Positions 1-8,726 of a stretch of 64,000 nucleotides of DNA are shown here, piece after piece. The stretch lies in NCBI RefSeq assembly GCF_008974245.1, contig NZ_BBZI01000014.1:124001-188000 (forward strand), read 5' to 3'. Position 1 is the first letter of the stretch. The number at the start of each line of letters is the position of its first letter. Below the pieces are notes generated by a model. The model was not told where the DNA came from. It saw only the letters and a program-made list of their open reading frames with translations, and ran no database searches. The translations under genes were made by a program, and so were the position numbers. The stretch comes from Streptomyces abyssomicinicus. GTDB taxonomy: Bacteria; Actinomycetota; Actinomycetes; Streptomycetales; Streptomycetaceae.

Positions 1-836
1 CAGCGCCGTTCCGGACGGCCCTGGACGCGCAGAACGCCGAAGACGAGTCCGGCAACGCAGGAGCCCGCCGCGTACACGGCCAGCACCAGGCTGGCCGCGG
101 CCTTCTGCCCCAACTCCTCGGCGAACGCCACCGTCACCACGTCGACCGCGCCGAAGACGGTTCCGGTGGCGACGAAGGTCGCCACCAGCACCTGGAGTCC
201 CGGCGAGCGCAGGGCGCTGCCGCGCACGTGCTCCTCCGGCGGGTGCGGACGCGGCTCGGTGGCCCGCTGGGAGGTCAGCCAGAACACGCCGGTCGCCATG
301 AACACGGCCGCGAGCAGCGGTCCGGCCTCCGGGAACCACGCGGTGGACAGTCCGATCGAGACGATCGGGCCGACGATGAAGCAGACCTCGTCGACGACCG
401 ACTCGAAGGAGTAGGCGGTGTGCAGCAGCGGGGTGCCGCGGTAGAGGGCCGCCCACCGGGCGCGCACCATCGAGCCCAGGCTGGGCACGCAGCCGACGAG
501 GGCGGAGAAGACGAACAGGGTCCAGTCCGGCCACCGGAAATGGGTCGCCACCAGCAGGCCGGCGGCTCCGGTCAGGGCGACGAGCACCGCGGGGCGCAGC
601 ACCCGGCTCTGGCCGTGGCGGTCGATCAGCCGGGAGATCTGCGGCCCGAGGACGGCCGAGGAGAGCGCGATGGTCGCCGAGAGGGCGCCGGCCAGTCCGT
701 ACCGGCCGGTCACCTGGGAGATCATGGTGACCACGCCGATGCCCATCATGGACAGCGGCAGCCGGCCGACGAGACCCGCTGCGGCGAAGGCGCGGGTGCC
801 GGGCGGCGCGAAGAGGGCGCGGTAGGGCGTGGGCAC
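1..836 (-). CDS. MFS transporter, 3' end off the window
   Basis: A multidrug or sugar-efflux type major facilitator read leftwards off the edge, so about the first 278 residues are present. The start is a GTG preceded by GGAGAG. The translation begins [19 protein letters not shown] and continues through alternating hydrophobic helices, with a polar loop containing [10 protein letters not shown] between predicted helices 2 and 3, the place of the usual MFS signature loop. It is divergent from the ferrochelatase gene, and the 237-bp gap between them shows no clear promoter or operator. The substrate cannot be told from sequence. Family assignment is fairly sure; the missing C-terminus prevents judging whether the gene is intact. 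Confidence 0.75.
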   Translation of the reverse strand, partial: MPTPYRALFAPPGTRAFAAAGLVGRLPLSMMGIGVVTMISQVTGRYGLAGALSATIALSSAVLGPQISRLIDRHGQSRVLRPAVLVALTGAAGLLVATHFRWPDWTLFVFSALVGCVPSLGSMVRARWAALYRGTPLLHTAYSFESVVDEVCFIVGPIVSIGLSTAWFPEAGPLLAAVFMATGVFWLTSQRATEPRPHPPEEHVRGSALRSPGLQVLVATFVATGTVFGAVDVVTVAFAEELGQKAAASLVLAVYAAGSCVAGLVFGVLRVQGRPERR

Positions 837-1073
837 GGGCTCTCCGGGGAAAAAGGGGCGTCGCTGCCCTGGTCAGGAGGTGGTTGGCCAATACAGCTTA
901 CGGCCGCTTCGATCAGGTGTGCCCCGGGTGCGGGGGCGTTCGAACAGGGTGCGCGGAGGCAGAGGGGGCGCAGGCCGCAGGACGTCCCGGGCCGGTCGGC
1001 CGGTTTCCCGGGATTCCCGGGGGCCGGATGGCCCGGTTTCCCCGTCGCCGGTCGCTGGTGGGAAGATCGGGGC

Positions 1074-2204
1074 ATGCCAGATGTGCTCGAATCCTCCCCT
1101 TACGACGCATTGCTGCTGCTCTCCTTCGGCGGCCCGGAGGGCCCCGAGGACGTTGTCCCGTTCCTGGAGAACGTCACCCGGGGCCGCGGCATCCCCAAGG
1201 AACGCCTCAAGGAGGTGGGGCAGCACTACTTCCTGTTCGGTGGCGTGAGCCCGATCAACGGCCAGAACCGCGCGCTCCTGGACGCCCTGCGCGAGGACTT
1301 CGCGGATCACGGGCTGGACCTGCCGGTCTACTGGGGCAACCGCAACTGGGCTCCCTACCTGACCGACACCCTCCGCGAGATGGTGCGGGACGGCCGCCGC
1401 CGCATCCTGGTGCTGGCCACCAGCGCCTACGCCTCCTACTCGGGCTGCCGGCAGTACCGCGAGAACCTGGCCGGCGCCCTGGCCACCCTGGAGGCGGAGG
1501 GCCTGGAGCTGCCTCGGGTGGACAAGCTGCGGCACTACTTCAACCACCCGGGCTTCGTGGAGCCGATGATCGACGGCGTGGTCGAGGCCCTGGCGGACCT
1601 CCCCGAGGAGGTGCGGGACGGCGCCCACCTGGCGTTCACCACGCACTCCATCCCGACCGCCGCCGCGGACAGCTCCGGCCCGGTCGAGGAGCACGGGGAC
1701 GGCGGCTCCTACGTGAAGCAGCACCTCGACGTCGCCCGGTCGATCGCCGACGCGGTACGCGAGCGCACCGGTGCGGACCGGCCCTGGCAGCTCGTCTACC
1801 AGTCGCGTTCCGGAGCCCCGCACATCCCGTGGCTGGAGCCGGACATCTGCGACCACCTCGAGGAGCGGCACGCCGCGGGCGTCCCGGCCGTGGTGATGGT
1901 GCCGATCGGCTTCGTCTCCGACCACATGGAGGTCCTCTACGACCTCGACACCGAGGCCAGGGCGAAGGCCGGGGAACTGGGGCTTGCGGTGCGCCGTTCG
2001 GCGACCGTCGGCGCCGATCCCCGGTTCGCCGCCGCGATCCGGGAGATGATCGTGGAGCGGGCCGCGGTGGAGCGCGGACAGCGGGTGACGCCCTGCGCGC
2101 TGGGCGCGCTCGGCGCGAGCCACAACGTGTGCCCGGTGGGCTGCTGCCCGGCGGCGCGCGACCCGAAGCCGGCCGCGGTGGGGGCGGACAGCCCGTACGC
2201 CTGA
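1074..2204 (+). CDS. hemH: Ferrochelatase (coproporphyrin type)
   Basis: Inserts ferrous iron into the porphyrin ring late in haem synthesis. In actinobacteria this family (also called CpfC) acts on coproporphyrin III. The 376-residue protein has the family landmarks in order: [13 protein letters not shown] near the N-terminus, [26 protein letters not shown], the catalytic-histidine region FTTHSIPT, and [20 protein letters not shown]. The C-terminal tail holds four cysteines (TPC, NVC, GCC), consistent with the [2Fe-2S] cluster known in some actinobacterial ferrochelatases. The ATG was chosen because homology begins directly after it; the frame stays open far upstream only because of high GC. 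The next gene follows after 86 bp on the same strand. Confidence 0.95.
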   Translation: MPDVLESSPYDALLLLSFGGPEGPEDVVPFLENVTRGRGIPKERLKEVGQHYFLFGGVSPINGQNRALLDALREDFADHGLDLPVYWGNRNWAPYLTDTLREMVRDGRRRILVLATSAYASYSGCRQYRENLAGALATLEAEGLELPRVDKLRHYFNHPGFVEPMIDGVVEALADLPEEVRDGAHLAFTTHSIPTAAADSSGPVEEHGDGGSYVKQHLDVARSIADAVRERTGADRPWQLVYQSRSGAPHIPWLEPDICDHLEERHAAGVPAVVMVPIGFVSDHMEVLYDLDTEARAKAGELGLAVRRSATVGADPRFAAAIREMIVERAAVERGQRVTPCALGALGASHNVCPVGCCPAARDPKPAAVGADSPYA

Positions 2205-2290
2205 GCGCGGCGGGGCGGCGCCTGTGCGCCGCCCGGTTCCGCTCCGCCGCCCGCCTGCCCGACACCGGACCGAGAGGACGCGAGGACACC

Positions 2291-3118
2291 GTGACGGACC
2301 TGCACCAGACGGATCTGCGCCAGGAACTGCTGGAGATCGGCCGGGAGGCGGCCCGGCGGGCCGGCCGGCTGCTGCGCGACGGCCGCCCCGCGGACCTCGC
2401 GGTGGCTGCCACAAAGTCCAGCCCCATCGACGTGGTGACCGAGATGGACCTCGCCGCCGAGAAGCTGATCATCGACCTCATATCGGCCCGGCGGCCCGAC
2501 GACGGCTTCCTCGGCGAGGAGGGGGCGTCCTCGGTCGGCACCAGCGGCGTGCGCTGGGTGGTCGACCCGCTCGACGGCACCGTCAACTACCTCTACGGCC
2601 TCCCCGCCTGGTCGGTCTCGGTCGCCGCGGAGGTGGACGGTGAGACCGTGGCGGGCGTGGTGGAGGTCCCGATGCGCGGAGAGTCCTTCCACGCGCTGCT
2701 CGGCGGGGGCGCCTGGGCGACCGGGGCCTGGGAGGGGGAGCGGAAGCTGGCGGTGCGGCCGTCGCCGCCCCTCGACCAGGCGCTGATCTCCACCGGGTTC
2801 AACTACGTCACCGCGGTGCGCGCCCACCAGGCCGAGGTGGCGCGTGAGCTGCTGCCCCTGGTGCGGGACATCCGCCGGGGCGGCTCCGCGGCGGTGGACC
2901 TCTGCGACCTGGCGGCGGGGCGGCTCGACGGGTACTACGAGCGCGGCCTGCACCCCTGGGACCGCGCGGCCGGGGACCTGATCGCCCGGGAGGCCGGAGC
3001 CGTCACCGGCGGACGGGCCGGCGAACGCCCGTCGGACGACCTCACGGTGGCGGCGACCGCGGGGGTCTTCGAGCCGCTGCAGGCCCTGCTGGAGCGGCTC
3101 GGGGCGTGGCACGACTGA
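2291..3118 (+). CDS. Inositol monophosphatase family protein
   Basis: A soluble Mg-dependent sugar/inositol phosphatase of the SuhB/IMPase family, 275 residues, normal length. Visible motifs are the metal-binding GEEGAS region, the signature DPLDGTVNYLYGLP, and the C-terminal HPWDRAAG that matches the family WDxAAG box. The start is a GTG following GAGGACACC. It lies close behind hemH and is probably co-transcribed with it. The same family (suhB) sits near dut in Mycobacterium, which supports a conserved neighbourhood. The physiological substrate (inositol phosphate, histidinol phosphate or another) cannot be decided from sequence. Confidence 0.88.
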   Translation: MTDLHQTDLRQELLEIGREAARRAGRLLRDGRPADLAVAATKSSPIDVVTEMDLAAEKLIIDLISARRPDDGFLGEEGASSVGTSGVRWVVDPLDGTVNYLYGLPAWSVSVAAEVDGETVAGVVEVPMRGESFHALLGGGAWATGAWEGERKLAVRPSPPLDQALISTGFNYVTAVRAHQAEVARELLPLVRDIRRGGSAAVDLCDLAAGRLDGYYERGLHPWDRAAGDLIAREAGAVTGGRAGERPSDDLTVAATAGVFEPLQALLERLGAWHD

Positions 3119-3220
3119 GGGTGCCGCGCCTGCCACCGCGCGGTCCCGGGCCGGCCCCGGCAGCCGTCGGGGACCGGACGGCCCCGCGGGCGTGAACCCG
3201 CGGAGGCCCGGAGTCGAACG

Positions 3221-3244
3221 TCTGGCCTATGCCAGATTTCTTTG
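3221..3244 (+). terminator. Possible weak terminator after the phosphatase gene
   Basis: A short hairpin TCTGGC-CTAT-GCCAGA followed by TTTCTTT lies about 100 bp after the phosphatase stop. The stem is only 6 bp, so this is tentative. The rest of the 324-bp gap up to the next small gene shows no gene; the small gene's promoter presumably lies there. Confidence 0.3.
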
Positions 3245-3442
3245 CCGCCGAAGGTTTCCACACGGTGACGCGTGGGGAGGACGGTTTCCAACCCCGCGAT
3301 CACGCTCCGCACGTGCCGTACCACCATGCGGCACGTCATGGCCCCGTCGTCCGCCCGTCCCGTTCTCCCGGAGGCACGGCCGGACGCACCGCCCGCGTGA
3401 TCGTCCCTTCCCGACCCACGACCCAGGACGAGGGGGCGCCGC

Positions 3443-3616
3443 ATGGACGCATTCACCGCAGGGCTGCTGAAGCGCATAAGGGCTGCCGAGTCGCACCTCA
3501 CGCAGGCACGCGACGAGGGCGACGAGTTCGCCGCCGAGGTGGAGCAGGGCGAGCTGGACGACCTGCGCCGTCTGGCCGCCGAGCACGGTGTGGAGGTCGG
3601 CGCCGCGAGCGTCTGA
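3443..3616 (+). CDS. Small conserved acidic/coiled protein, 57 aa
   Basis: A 57-residue open frame with ATG preceded by GAGGGGG and a strong terminator 50 bp after its stop, so it looks like an independent short transcript. The peptide begins MDAFTAGLLKRIRAAESHL and is rich in Ala, Glu, Asp and Arg with helix-favouring spacing (RRLAAEHGVEVGAASV at the end). It has no cysteine, signal peptide or membrane segment and probably folds as a helical hairpin. A small gene between the inositol phosphatase and cutR is a familiar Streptomyces arrangement, but no function is known to me. Confidence 0.7.
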   Translation: MDAFTAGLLKRIRAAESHLTQARDEGDEFAAEVEQGELDDLRRLAAEHGVEVGAASV

Positions 3617-3666
3617 CAGCCCACCGGGCGTCGCGACCCGAGCACCACGCAGACACCGGCACCAGG

Positions 3667-3696
3667 AAGGGGCCCCGGCATCCGCCGGGGCCCCTT
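3667..3696 (+). terminator. Strong intrinsic-type hairpin
   Basis: A perfect 13-bp stem (AAGGGGCCCCGGC pairing with GCCGGGGCCCCTT) with the 4-nt loop ATCC, followed by CGCCTTTCTG. It separates the small gene from the cutRS promoter region. Confidence 0.85.
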
Positions 3697-3807
3697 CGCC
3701 TTTCTGCGCCCCTTGTCGCCTTACGGCCGACTTACCGGCCCAAGAGGCAGGATGGAGGCGGTCCCACCGGTAGGTCAGGCCGGTGGAAGTCAGGAAGGAA
3801 GGCCGAC

Positions 3808-4461
3808 GTGCGCGTACTCGTCGTCGAGGACGAGCAGCTGCTCGCGGATGCGGTGGCCACCGGTCTGCGCCGTGAGGCGATGGCCGTCGACGTCGTGTAC
3901 GACGGCGCCGCGGCCCTCGAGCGCATCGGAGTGAACGACTACGACGTGGTCGTCCTCGACCGTGACCTCCCGCTGGTGCACGGCGACGACGTGTGCCGAC
4001 GGGTCGTCGAGCTGGGAGCCCCCACCCGGGTGCTGATGCTCACCGCCTCCGGCGACGTCAGCGACCGGGTCGCCGGACTGGAGCTGGGGGCGGACGACTA
4101 CCTGCCCAAGCCCTTCGCGTTCAGCGAGCTCACGGCGCGCGTACGGGCGCTGGGCCGCCGCACCAGCATGCCGCTGCCGCCGGTGCTGGAACGGGCCGGG
4201 ATCCGGCTCGACCCCAACCGGCGCGAGGTGTCCCGCGACGGCCGGCAGATCCAGCTGGCGCCCAAGGAGTTCGCGGTGCTCGAGGTGCTGATGCGCAGCG
4301 AGGGCGCCGTGGTGTCGGCGGAGCAGCTGCTGGAGAAGGCCTGGGACGAGAACACCGACCCGTTCACCAACGTGGTGCGGGTGACGGTGATGACGCTGCG
4401 CCGCAAGCTGGGCGAGCCGCCGGTGATCATCACGGTGCCGGGCTCCGGATACCGGATCTGA
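3808..4461 (+). CDS. cutR: OmpR-family response regulator CutR
   Basis: A 217-residue two-component response regulator. The receiver domain (about residues 1-115) has the acidic pair in VVEDEQ, the phospho-acceptor Asp51 in VVVLDRDLP and the conserved Lys in LPKPF. The C-terminal winged helix (about 125-217) ends with VRVTVMTLRRKLG and the family-typical ITVPGSGYRI. The GTG start follows a GGAAGGAAGG ribosome site. Length, sequence and the setting (hemH, phosphatase, small gene, kinase, DUF4193) match CutR of S. coelicolor/S. lividans, a regulator linked in the literature to antibiotic production and secretion/redox stress. The kinase gene begins 5 nt after the stop. Confidence 0.9.
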   Translation: MRVLVVEDEQLLADAVATGLRREAMAVDVVYDGAAALERIGVNDYDVVVLDRDLPLVHGDDVCRRVVELGAPTRVLMLTASGDVSDRVAGLELGADDYLPKPFAFSELTARVRALGRRTSMPLPPVLERAGIRLDPNRREVSRDGRQIQLAPKEFAVLEVLMRSEGAVVSAEQLLEKAWDENTDPFTNVVRVTVMTLRRKLGEPPVIITVPGSGYRI

Positions 4462-4465
4462 CGCC

Positions 4466-5731
4466 GTGGCCGCCACCCCGACCCCGCCCCTGCCCCCGCC
4501 GCCGCGCGTCCCGCCGCGCCCCAGCTGGGACCCCAAGGAACAGCGGTCCGCCTTCCCGTGGCTGCGTCCGACGATCCGGATACGGCTCACGCTGCTGTAC
4601 GGCGGTATGTTCCTGATCGCCGGCATCGTGCTGCTCTCGATGATCTACCTGCTGGCCGCCCAGGCGATCTCCACGGGCAACCAGCCCCCGTTCAAGATCG
4701 TCCAGTACATCGAACCCATCCGGGTGAGCAGCGACCGCTGCCCCGCGGTCAACACCGGCCAGCTCTCGCTCGAGCAGTTCAACACGGAGATCGCCCGGTG
4801 CGTCGACCTCCAGCGTCAGGCCGCCCTCGACGACCTGCTCAGCCGCTCGCTGCTGGCGCTGCTGGGACTCGCGGTGATCGCGTTCGCCTTCGGCTACGCG
4901 ATGGCCGGGCGGGTGCTCTCGCCCCTGGGGCGGATCATGCGTACCGCCCGCGCGGTGGCCGGATCCGACCTGTCCCGGCGCATCGAGCTGGACGGTCCGG
5001 ACGACGAGCTGAAGGAGCTGGCGGACACCTTCGACGACATGCTGGAGAGACTCCAGCGGGCCTTCACCGCCCAGCAGCGCTTCGTCGGCAACGCCTCGCA
5101 CGAGCTGCGCACCCCGCTGGCGATCAACCGCACGCTCCTGGAGGTGCACCTGTCCGACCCCGGTGCGCCTCCCGAGCTCCAGCAGCTCGGGCGGACTCTG
5201 CTGGCCACCAACGAACGCAGCGAGCAGCTGGTGGAGGGGCTGCTCCTGCTGGCCCGCAGCGACAACCAGATCGTCGAGCGCAAGCCGGTGGACCTCGCGG
5301 AGGTGGCGACCCGCGCCCTGGACCAGGTGCGCGGCGAGGCGGCCGAGCGGGGCGTGGAGTTCCGCGGCGCACGGTCCTCCGTGGTGGTCCAGGGCAACGG
5401 CGTCCTGCTGGAGCGGATCGCGCTGAACCTGGTGCAGAACGCGGTGCGCTACAACGTGCCCGAGGACGGCTGGGTGGAGGTCACGACCGGCGCCGAGCAG
5501 GGCCTGGCGGTGCTGGTGGTCACCAATACGGGGCCCGTGGTGCCCGCCTATGAGATCGACAACCTGTTCGAGCCATTCCGGAGGCTGCGGACCGAGCGGA
5601 CCGGCAGCGACAAGGGTGTCGGCCTCGGCCTCTCGATCGTCCGCTCGGTGGCCCGGGCGCACGGCGGGCACATCACGGCCGTCCCCAGGGAGGGTGGCGG
5701 ACTGGTGATGAGGGTCACTCTGCCCCTCTGA
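4466..5731 (+). CDS. cutS: Sensor histidine kinase CutS
   Basis: The 421-residue membrane sensor kinase partner of CutR. A proline-rich cytoplasmic N-terminus is followed by TM1 (about residues 35-65), an extracytoplasmic loop of about 70 residues, and TM2 (about 125-150). Then come HAMP, a HisKA box with phospho-acceptor His212 in NASHELRTPLA, the N-box LNLVQNAVRYN and the G-box KGVGLGLSIV. The outside loop has exactly two cysteines (SDRC and IARC), fitting the reported idea that CutS senses an extracellular thiol/disulfide state. The GTG start and tight spacing imply translation coupled to cutR. The downstream gap carries a Crp-like palindrome and a hairpin. Confidence 0.9.
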   Translation: MAATPTPPLPPPPRVPPRPSWDPKEQRSAFPWLRPTIRIRLTLLYGGMFLIAGIVLLSMIYLLAAQAISTGNQPPFKIVQYIEPIRVSSDRCPAVNTGQLSLEQFNTEIARCVDLQRQAALDDLLSRSLLALLGLAVIAFAFGYAMAGRVLSPLGRIMRTARAVAGSDLSRRIELDGPDDELKELADTFDDMLERLQRAFTAQQRFVGNASHELRTPLAINRTLLEVHLSDPGAPPELQQLGRTLLATNERSEQLVEGLLLLARSDNQIVERKPVDLAEVATRALDQVRGEAAERGVEFRGARSSVVVQGNGVLLERIALNLVQNAVRYNVPEDGWVEVTTGAEQGLAVLVVTNTGPVVPAYEIDNLFEPFRRLRTERTGSDKGVGLGLSIVRSVARAHGGHITAVPREGGGLVMRVTLPL

Positions 5732-5790
5732 ACGAGTGACACCCTGTTCGCTCTGCGCTGAATCCCGGAGTGTCGCGTCCGAACGGAAGC

Positions 5791-5806
5791 TGTGGGATCG
5801 ATCACA
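5791..5806. promoter_or_regulatory. Crp/cAMP-receptor-like palindrome
   Basis: TGTGGGATCGATCACA matches the Crp consensus TGTGA-N6-TCACA at 9 of 10 conserved positions. It lies 60 bp after cutS and about 110 bp before the candidate -35 for the DUF4193 gene. The site is seen; binding is inference. Confidence 0.45.
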
Positions 5807-5811
5807 GATGT

Positions 5812-5839
5812 GTCACGGAGAGCCTCTACTCTCCGTGAC
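5812..5839. repeat. 11-bp perfect inverted repeat
   Basis: GTCACGGAGAG and CTCTCCGTGAC flank a 6-nt loop. It begins 6 bp after the Crp-like palindrome. There is no T-run on either side, so it may be a rho-independent end of the cutRS transcript lacking a U tract, or an operator. Confidence 0.6.
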
Positions 5840-5915
5840 GAAAAGCCGCTCCGAAAATGAGGAAAATCCGGGTTTTCGGGCGTCCTGATGCCGGGCAGTA
5901 CACGGAGAGACGCCT

Positions 5916-5945
5916 TTGAACTGGGGCATTCGCAGGGTGTACGGT
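5916..5945 (+). promoter_or_regulatory. Candidate promoter for DUF4193 gene
   Basis: TTGAAC, an 18-bp spacer and TACGGT give a vegetative-type promoter. It would leave a leader of about 160 nt before the DUF4193 start. This accounts for part of the 382-bp gap after cutS; no gene is seen there. Confidence 0.35.
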
Positions 5946-6113
5946 CCGGTTCGCCATCCGAGCCGGTCACTCTTCGGGAGTCCGGTTGGGTGTCGATTGA
6001 GTAACAGACCTTGATGTGAGGCAAAATCTCCGCCTCGGGTCGGGCACAAGTCCGGCCTCTCACGCGTTACGTGCGCTGGAGACACCCAAGACCACCCAGA
6101 GGGGGAGAGCGAC

Positions 6114-6410
6114 ATGGCAACCGACTACGACACTCCACGCAAGACCGACGACGACGTCGACTCGGACAGCCTGGAAGAACTGAAGGCGCGGCGGAACGAC
6201 AAGTCCACCTCCGCGGTGGACGTCGACGAGTTCGAGGCCGCCGAGGGCCTCGAACTGCCCGGAGCGGACCTCTCCAACGAGGAACTCGCCGTCCGGGTGC
6301 TGCCCAAGCAGCAGGACGAGTTCACCTGCATGAGCTGCTTCCTGGTGCACCACCGCAGCCAGCTGGCCCGCGAGAAGAACGGTCAGCCGATCTGCCGCGA
6401 CTGCGACTGA
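6114..6410 (+). CDS. DUF4193 zinc-ribbon-like protein
   Basis: A 98-residue acidic protein of a small actinobacteria-specific family (DUF4193). It starts at an ATG with GGGGGAGAG upstream. The N-terminal 70 residues are Asp/Glu-rich. The C-terminal third has CMSCFLVHHRSQLA and ICRDCD, two CxxC pairs that should form a zinc ribbon. An equivalent gene sits near dut and suhB in Mycobacterium tuberculosis, so the neighbourhood is old. The biochemical role is unknown; the four-Cys ribbon suggests nucleic-acid or protein contact. Confidence 0.85.
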   Translation: MATDYDTPRKTDDDVDSDSLEELKARRNDKSTSAVDVDEFEAAEGLELPGADLSNEELAVRVLPKQQDEFTCMSCFLVHHRSQLAREKNGQPICRDCD

Positions 6411-6423
6411 GGCGGGGTCGGCC

Positions 6424-7494
6424 GTGACCGGCTCGACCCCACCCTGGAAGCGCCGCCCCCGCAAGCGGGGAGCGGACCCCGAGCCGCCCGTCGGCTCGAA
6501 CGGCGCGCGTGACGTCGAAGAGCGGGGCCCCCGTGCCGTGACCGGCGAAGGAGCCCCGCTCGAACCGGCCGGCGGCGGCCTCCCGGCGCCGGCCGCGCCG
6601 GAGGGCCCCGCCGCCCGGCGGCGGGCCGCGGACCGGCTGCACGCCGCCCTCGGCGCCGTCACCGACCGGATGATCGCCATCGCGCCCCGTATCCCGGTGC
6701 GCGACCTGGACACCCTGCGCAAGCATTTCCCGGGCCTCGGCCCCGAGGAGATCGCCGACCGGCTCGTCGCCGGAGCGGCCAGGGCCACGGCGACCGTGGG
6801 TGCGGGCGTGGGCGCAGTGAACATGCTGCCGGTCCCGCCGGCCATGGCGACCAGCCTCGCCACGGAGATCACCGGCGTGGCCGCGGTCGAACTCAAGCTC
6901 GTGGCGGAACTGCACGAGATCTACGGGCAACGCCCTCCGGGCGACCTCCGGGCCCGCAGCACCGCCTATCTGACGGCCTGGTCCTCCGAGCACGGCGTCA
7001 AGGCCGGCAACCCGGCCAGTCTCCCCAAGGTCGTCGACAGCGGCCTCAAGCAGGCGCTGCGGCGGCAGATCAAGAGACGCCTGGTCCGCAACGTGCCGAA
7101 CCTGCTGCCCTTCCTGCTGGGCGCCGCCGTGGGCGCCGTGATCAACCGGCGGGACACCAGGCGGTTCGCCGAGCACATCCGCGCGGACCTGCGGAAGGCG
7201 CAGGTGCCGTGGGAGCGGCTGGAGGGCCTGCCCCCGCTGGAGAAGCCCGCACAGCCCCTGGCGCTGCCCGAGATCGGACGGGGACATCCCGCACCGGGGC
7301 ACCCTGACCCGGATCAGCCGGGGCACCCTGCTCCGGAGGCGCCGGGACACTCCGCTCCGGAGGCACCGGGACTCTCTGATCCGGACGGCCCGGGGCACTC
7401 CGCTCCGGACGGGCCGGGGAGCCCGGCTCCGGACCACTCCGCGCCCGAGCGGAGGGATCCGGACCACGGGCCCGGGAACCCCCGGAGCGAATGA
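6424..7494 (+). CDS. Uncharacterised protein with Pro-rich repeat tail
   Basis: A 356-residue protein not assignable to a known function. Residues 1-65 are Arg/Pro-rich and disordered. About 70-250 form a helical, partly hydrophobic core with a glycine-alanine stretch (ATATVGAGVGAVNMLPVPP) and a second hydrophobic patch (LLPFLLGAAVGAV), so it may touch the membrane. From about 275 the tail is a degenerate repeat of P-G-H-x-A-P units. The GTG start lies 13 nt after DUF4193, implying co-transcription. It runs convergently into the DUF3093 gene with only 11 bp between stops. Confidence 0.7.
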   Translation: MTGSTPPWKRRPRKRGADPEPPVGSNGARDVEERGPRAVTGEGAPLEPAGGGLPAPAAPEGPAARRRAADRLHAALGAVTDRMIAIAPRIPVRDLDTLRKHFPGLGPEEIADRLVAGAARATATVGAGVGAVNMLPVPPAMATSLATEITGVAAVELKLVAELHEIYGQRPPGDLRARSTAYLTAWSSEHGVKAGNPASLPKVVDSGLKQALRRQIKRRLVRNVPNLLPFLLGAAVGAVINRRDTRRFAEHIRADLRKAQVPWERLEGLPPLEKPAQPLALPEIGRGHPAPGHPDPDQPGHPAPEAPGHSAPEAPGLSDPDGPGHSAPDGPGSPAPDHSAPERRDPDHGPGNPRSE

Positions 7495-7505
7495 CGGGGG
7501 CGGCC

Positions 7506-8084
7506 TTACGCGGCCGTCGCCCTGGCCGCCTCCACCGCCGCCGCCAGCCGATCCGGCTCACGCGTCGACAGGTAGAGGTACGGAGTCGGGTCCTGCGGGT
7601 CGACGACCTCGACCCGCAGCGCCCTCGGCACGTAGGCCCGCAGCAGCATGAACGCCCGCGGATCGGCCTTGTGGGACCGCCAGGCGCGCGCCTCGGCCGG
7701 ATCCAGCACCTCGGCCTCGCCCAGCGCCGACACCGGGATCCGGGCGTCGCCCGCGATCAGCGAGCCGCCCGCCACCCGGATCTGCGCGGAACCGTACGAA
7801 CTCACCACCATGGCCGAGCCGGCCGCGCCGACCGCCAGACCGCCCAGCATGGGCAGCACCCCGAACGGATAGACCACCAGGGCGGCCGCCAGGCCCAGCA
7901 GCAGGCAGTAGAACCACCAGTGCCACGGCGCCGACAGGCGCTCGTCGTAGGAGACGGCGGCCCGGACCGGCACGGGCTCCGGCGAGGCCGGCACCGCGGA
8001 CCGTCCCGAGGACGGGGACGGCGACGCCGAGGAGGCGGACGGGGACGCGGACTGCTGGGGGGACTGCGAGGGGGAACGCTCCAT
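7506..8084 (-). CDS. DUF3093 membrane protein
   Basis: A 192-residue protein of the actinobacterial DUF3093 family. A low-complexity Ser/Pro/Ala segment (about residues 1-45) precedes VSYDERLSAPWHWWFYC and two predicted membrane helices (about 55-100). A C-terminal soluble domain with RAFMLLRAYVPRALRVEV and YLYLSTREPDRL follows. The first ATG was chosen; a start further in, near the conserved YDERL, is also possible. It is transcribed towards DUF4193 and away from the thioesterase/dut operon. DUF3093 next to dut is the arrangement also known in Mycobacterium. Function unknown. Confidence 0.8.
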   Translation of the reverse strand: MERSPSQSPQQSASPSASSASPSPSSGRSAVPASPEPVPVRAAVSYDERLSAPWHWWFYCLLLGLAAALVVYPFGVLPMLGGLAVGAAGSAMVVSSYGSAQIRVAGGSLIAGDARIPVSALGEAEVLDPAEARAWRSHKADPRAFMLLRAYVPRALRVEVVDPQDPTPYLYLSTREPDRLAAAVEAARATAA

Positions 8085-8141
8085 GGAACCAAGCTTGGCA
8101 CGGTGGCGGCCCCTCGCGTACGCGCGGGTAAGGTCAGCGCC

Positions 8142-8726
8142 GTGAGTGCAACGAACACGGCCGTCCAGCCCCCCGTCGACGCCGCCGCCCCCGTGCGGCA
8201 CCCCGAGGCGCCCGCCCCCGGCGAGCCCGTCGGTTCCCACTACGAGAACTGCTTCGGCTGCGGCTCCGGTCAGCCCCACGGCCTGCACCTGGCCACCCGG
8301 GCGGGAGAGGGCGTGGACGTCACCGCCGAGTTCACCGTGCGCCCCGAGCACCAGGGCGCCCCCGGTCTGGCCCACGGCGGCATCCTCGCCACCGCGCTGG
8401 ACGACGCGCTGGGCTCCCTCAACTGGCTGCTGCGCACCATCTCGGTCACGGGCCGGCTGGAGACCGACTACCTGCGCCCCGTCCCGGTGGGCAGCGTGCT
8501 GCACATCGCCGCCGAGGTCACGGCGCGGGCCGGGCGCAAGATCTACGCCACCGCCGAAGGGCGCCTGGACGGCCCCGACGGCCCGGTGGCGGTCCGCGCC
8601 GACGCGCTGTTCGTCGAGGTCAAGGTCGACCACTTCATCGAGAACGGCCGCCAGGAGGAGATCCGCGCGGTGATGGACGACCCCGACGTCCGCCGCCAGG
8701 CACGGGCCTTCGAGGTCAACCCGTGA
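8142..8726 (+). CDS. Hotdog-fold thioesterase (PaaI/YigI type)
   Basis: A 194-residue acyl-CoA thioesterase-like protein. After a Pro/Ala-rich N-terminus (to about residue 35) comes ENCFGCGSGQPHGL, typical of the PaaI/THEM4 branch. The hotdog helix motif GLAHGGILATALDDALG follows, holding the expected HGG and Asp, then DYLRPVPVGSVLHI. The GTG start was chosen just before SATNTAVQPP, about 50 bp from the divergent DUF3093 start. It overlaps dut by four bases (GTGA), so the two are translationally coupled. The physiological acyl substrate is unknown. Confidence 0.82.
   Translation: MSATNTAVQPPVDAAAPVRHPEAPAPGEPVGSHYENCFGCGSGQPHGLHLATRAGEGVDVTAEFTVRPEHQGAPGLAHGGILATALDDALGSLNWLLRTISVTGRLETDYLRPVPVGSVLHIAAEVTARAGRKIYATAEGRLDGPDGPVAVRADALFVEVKVDHFIENGRQEEIRAVMDDPDVRRQARAFEVNP

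Noticed and set aside
228-1073. Upstream extension of the ferrochelatase frame
   Set aside because: The translation before the chosen ATG is low-complexity and antisense to the MFS gene. Ferrochelatase homology starts exactly at the ATG.
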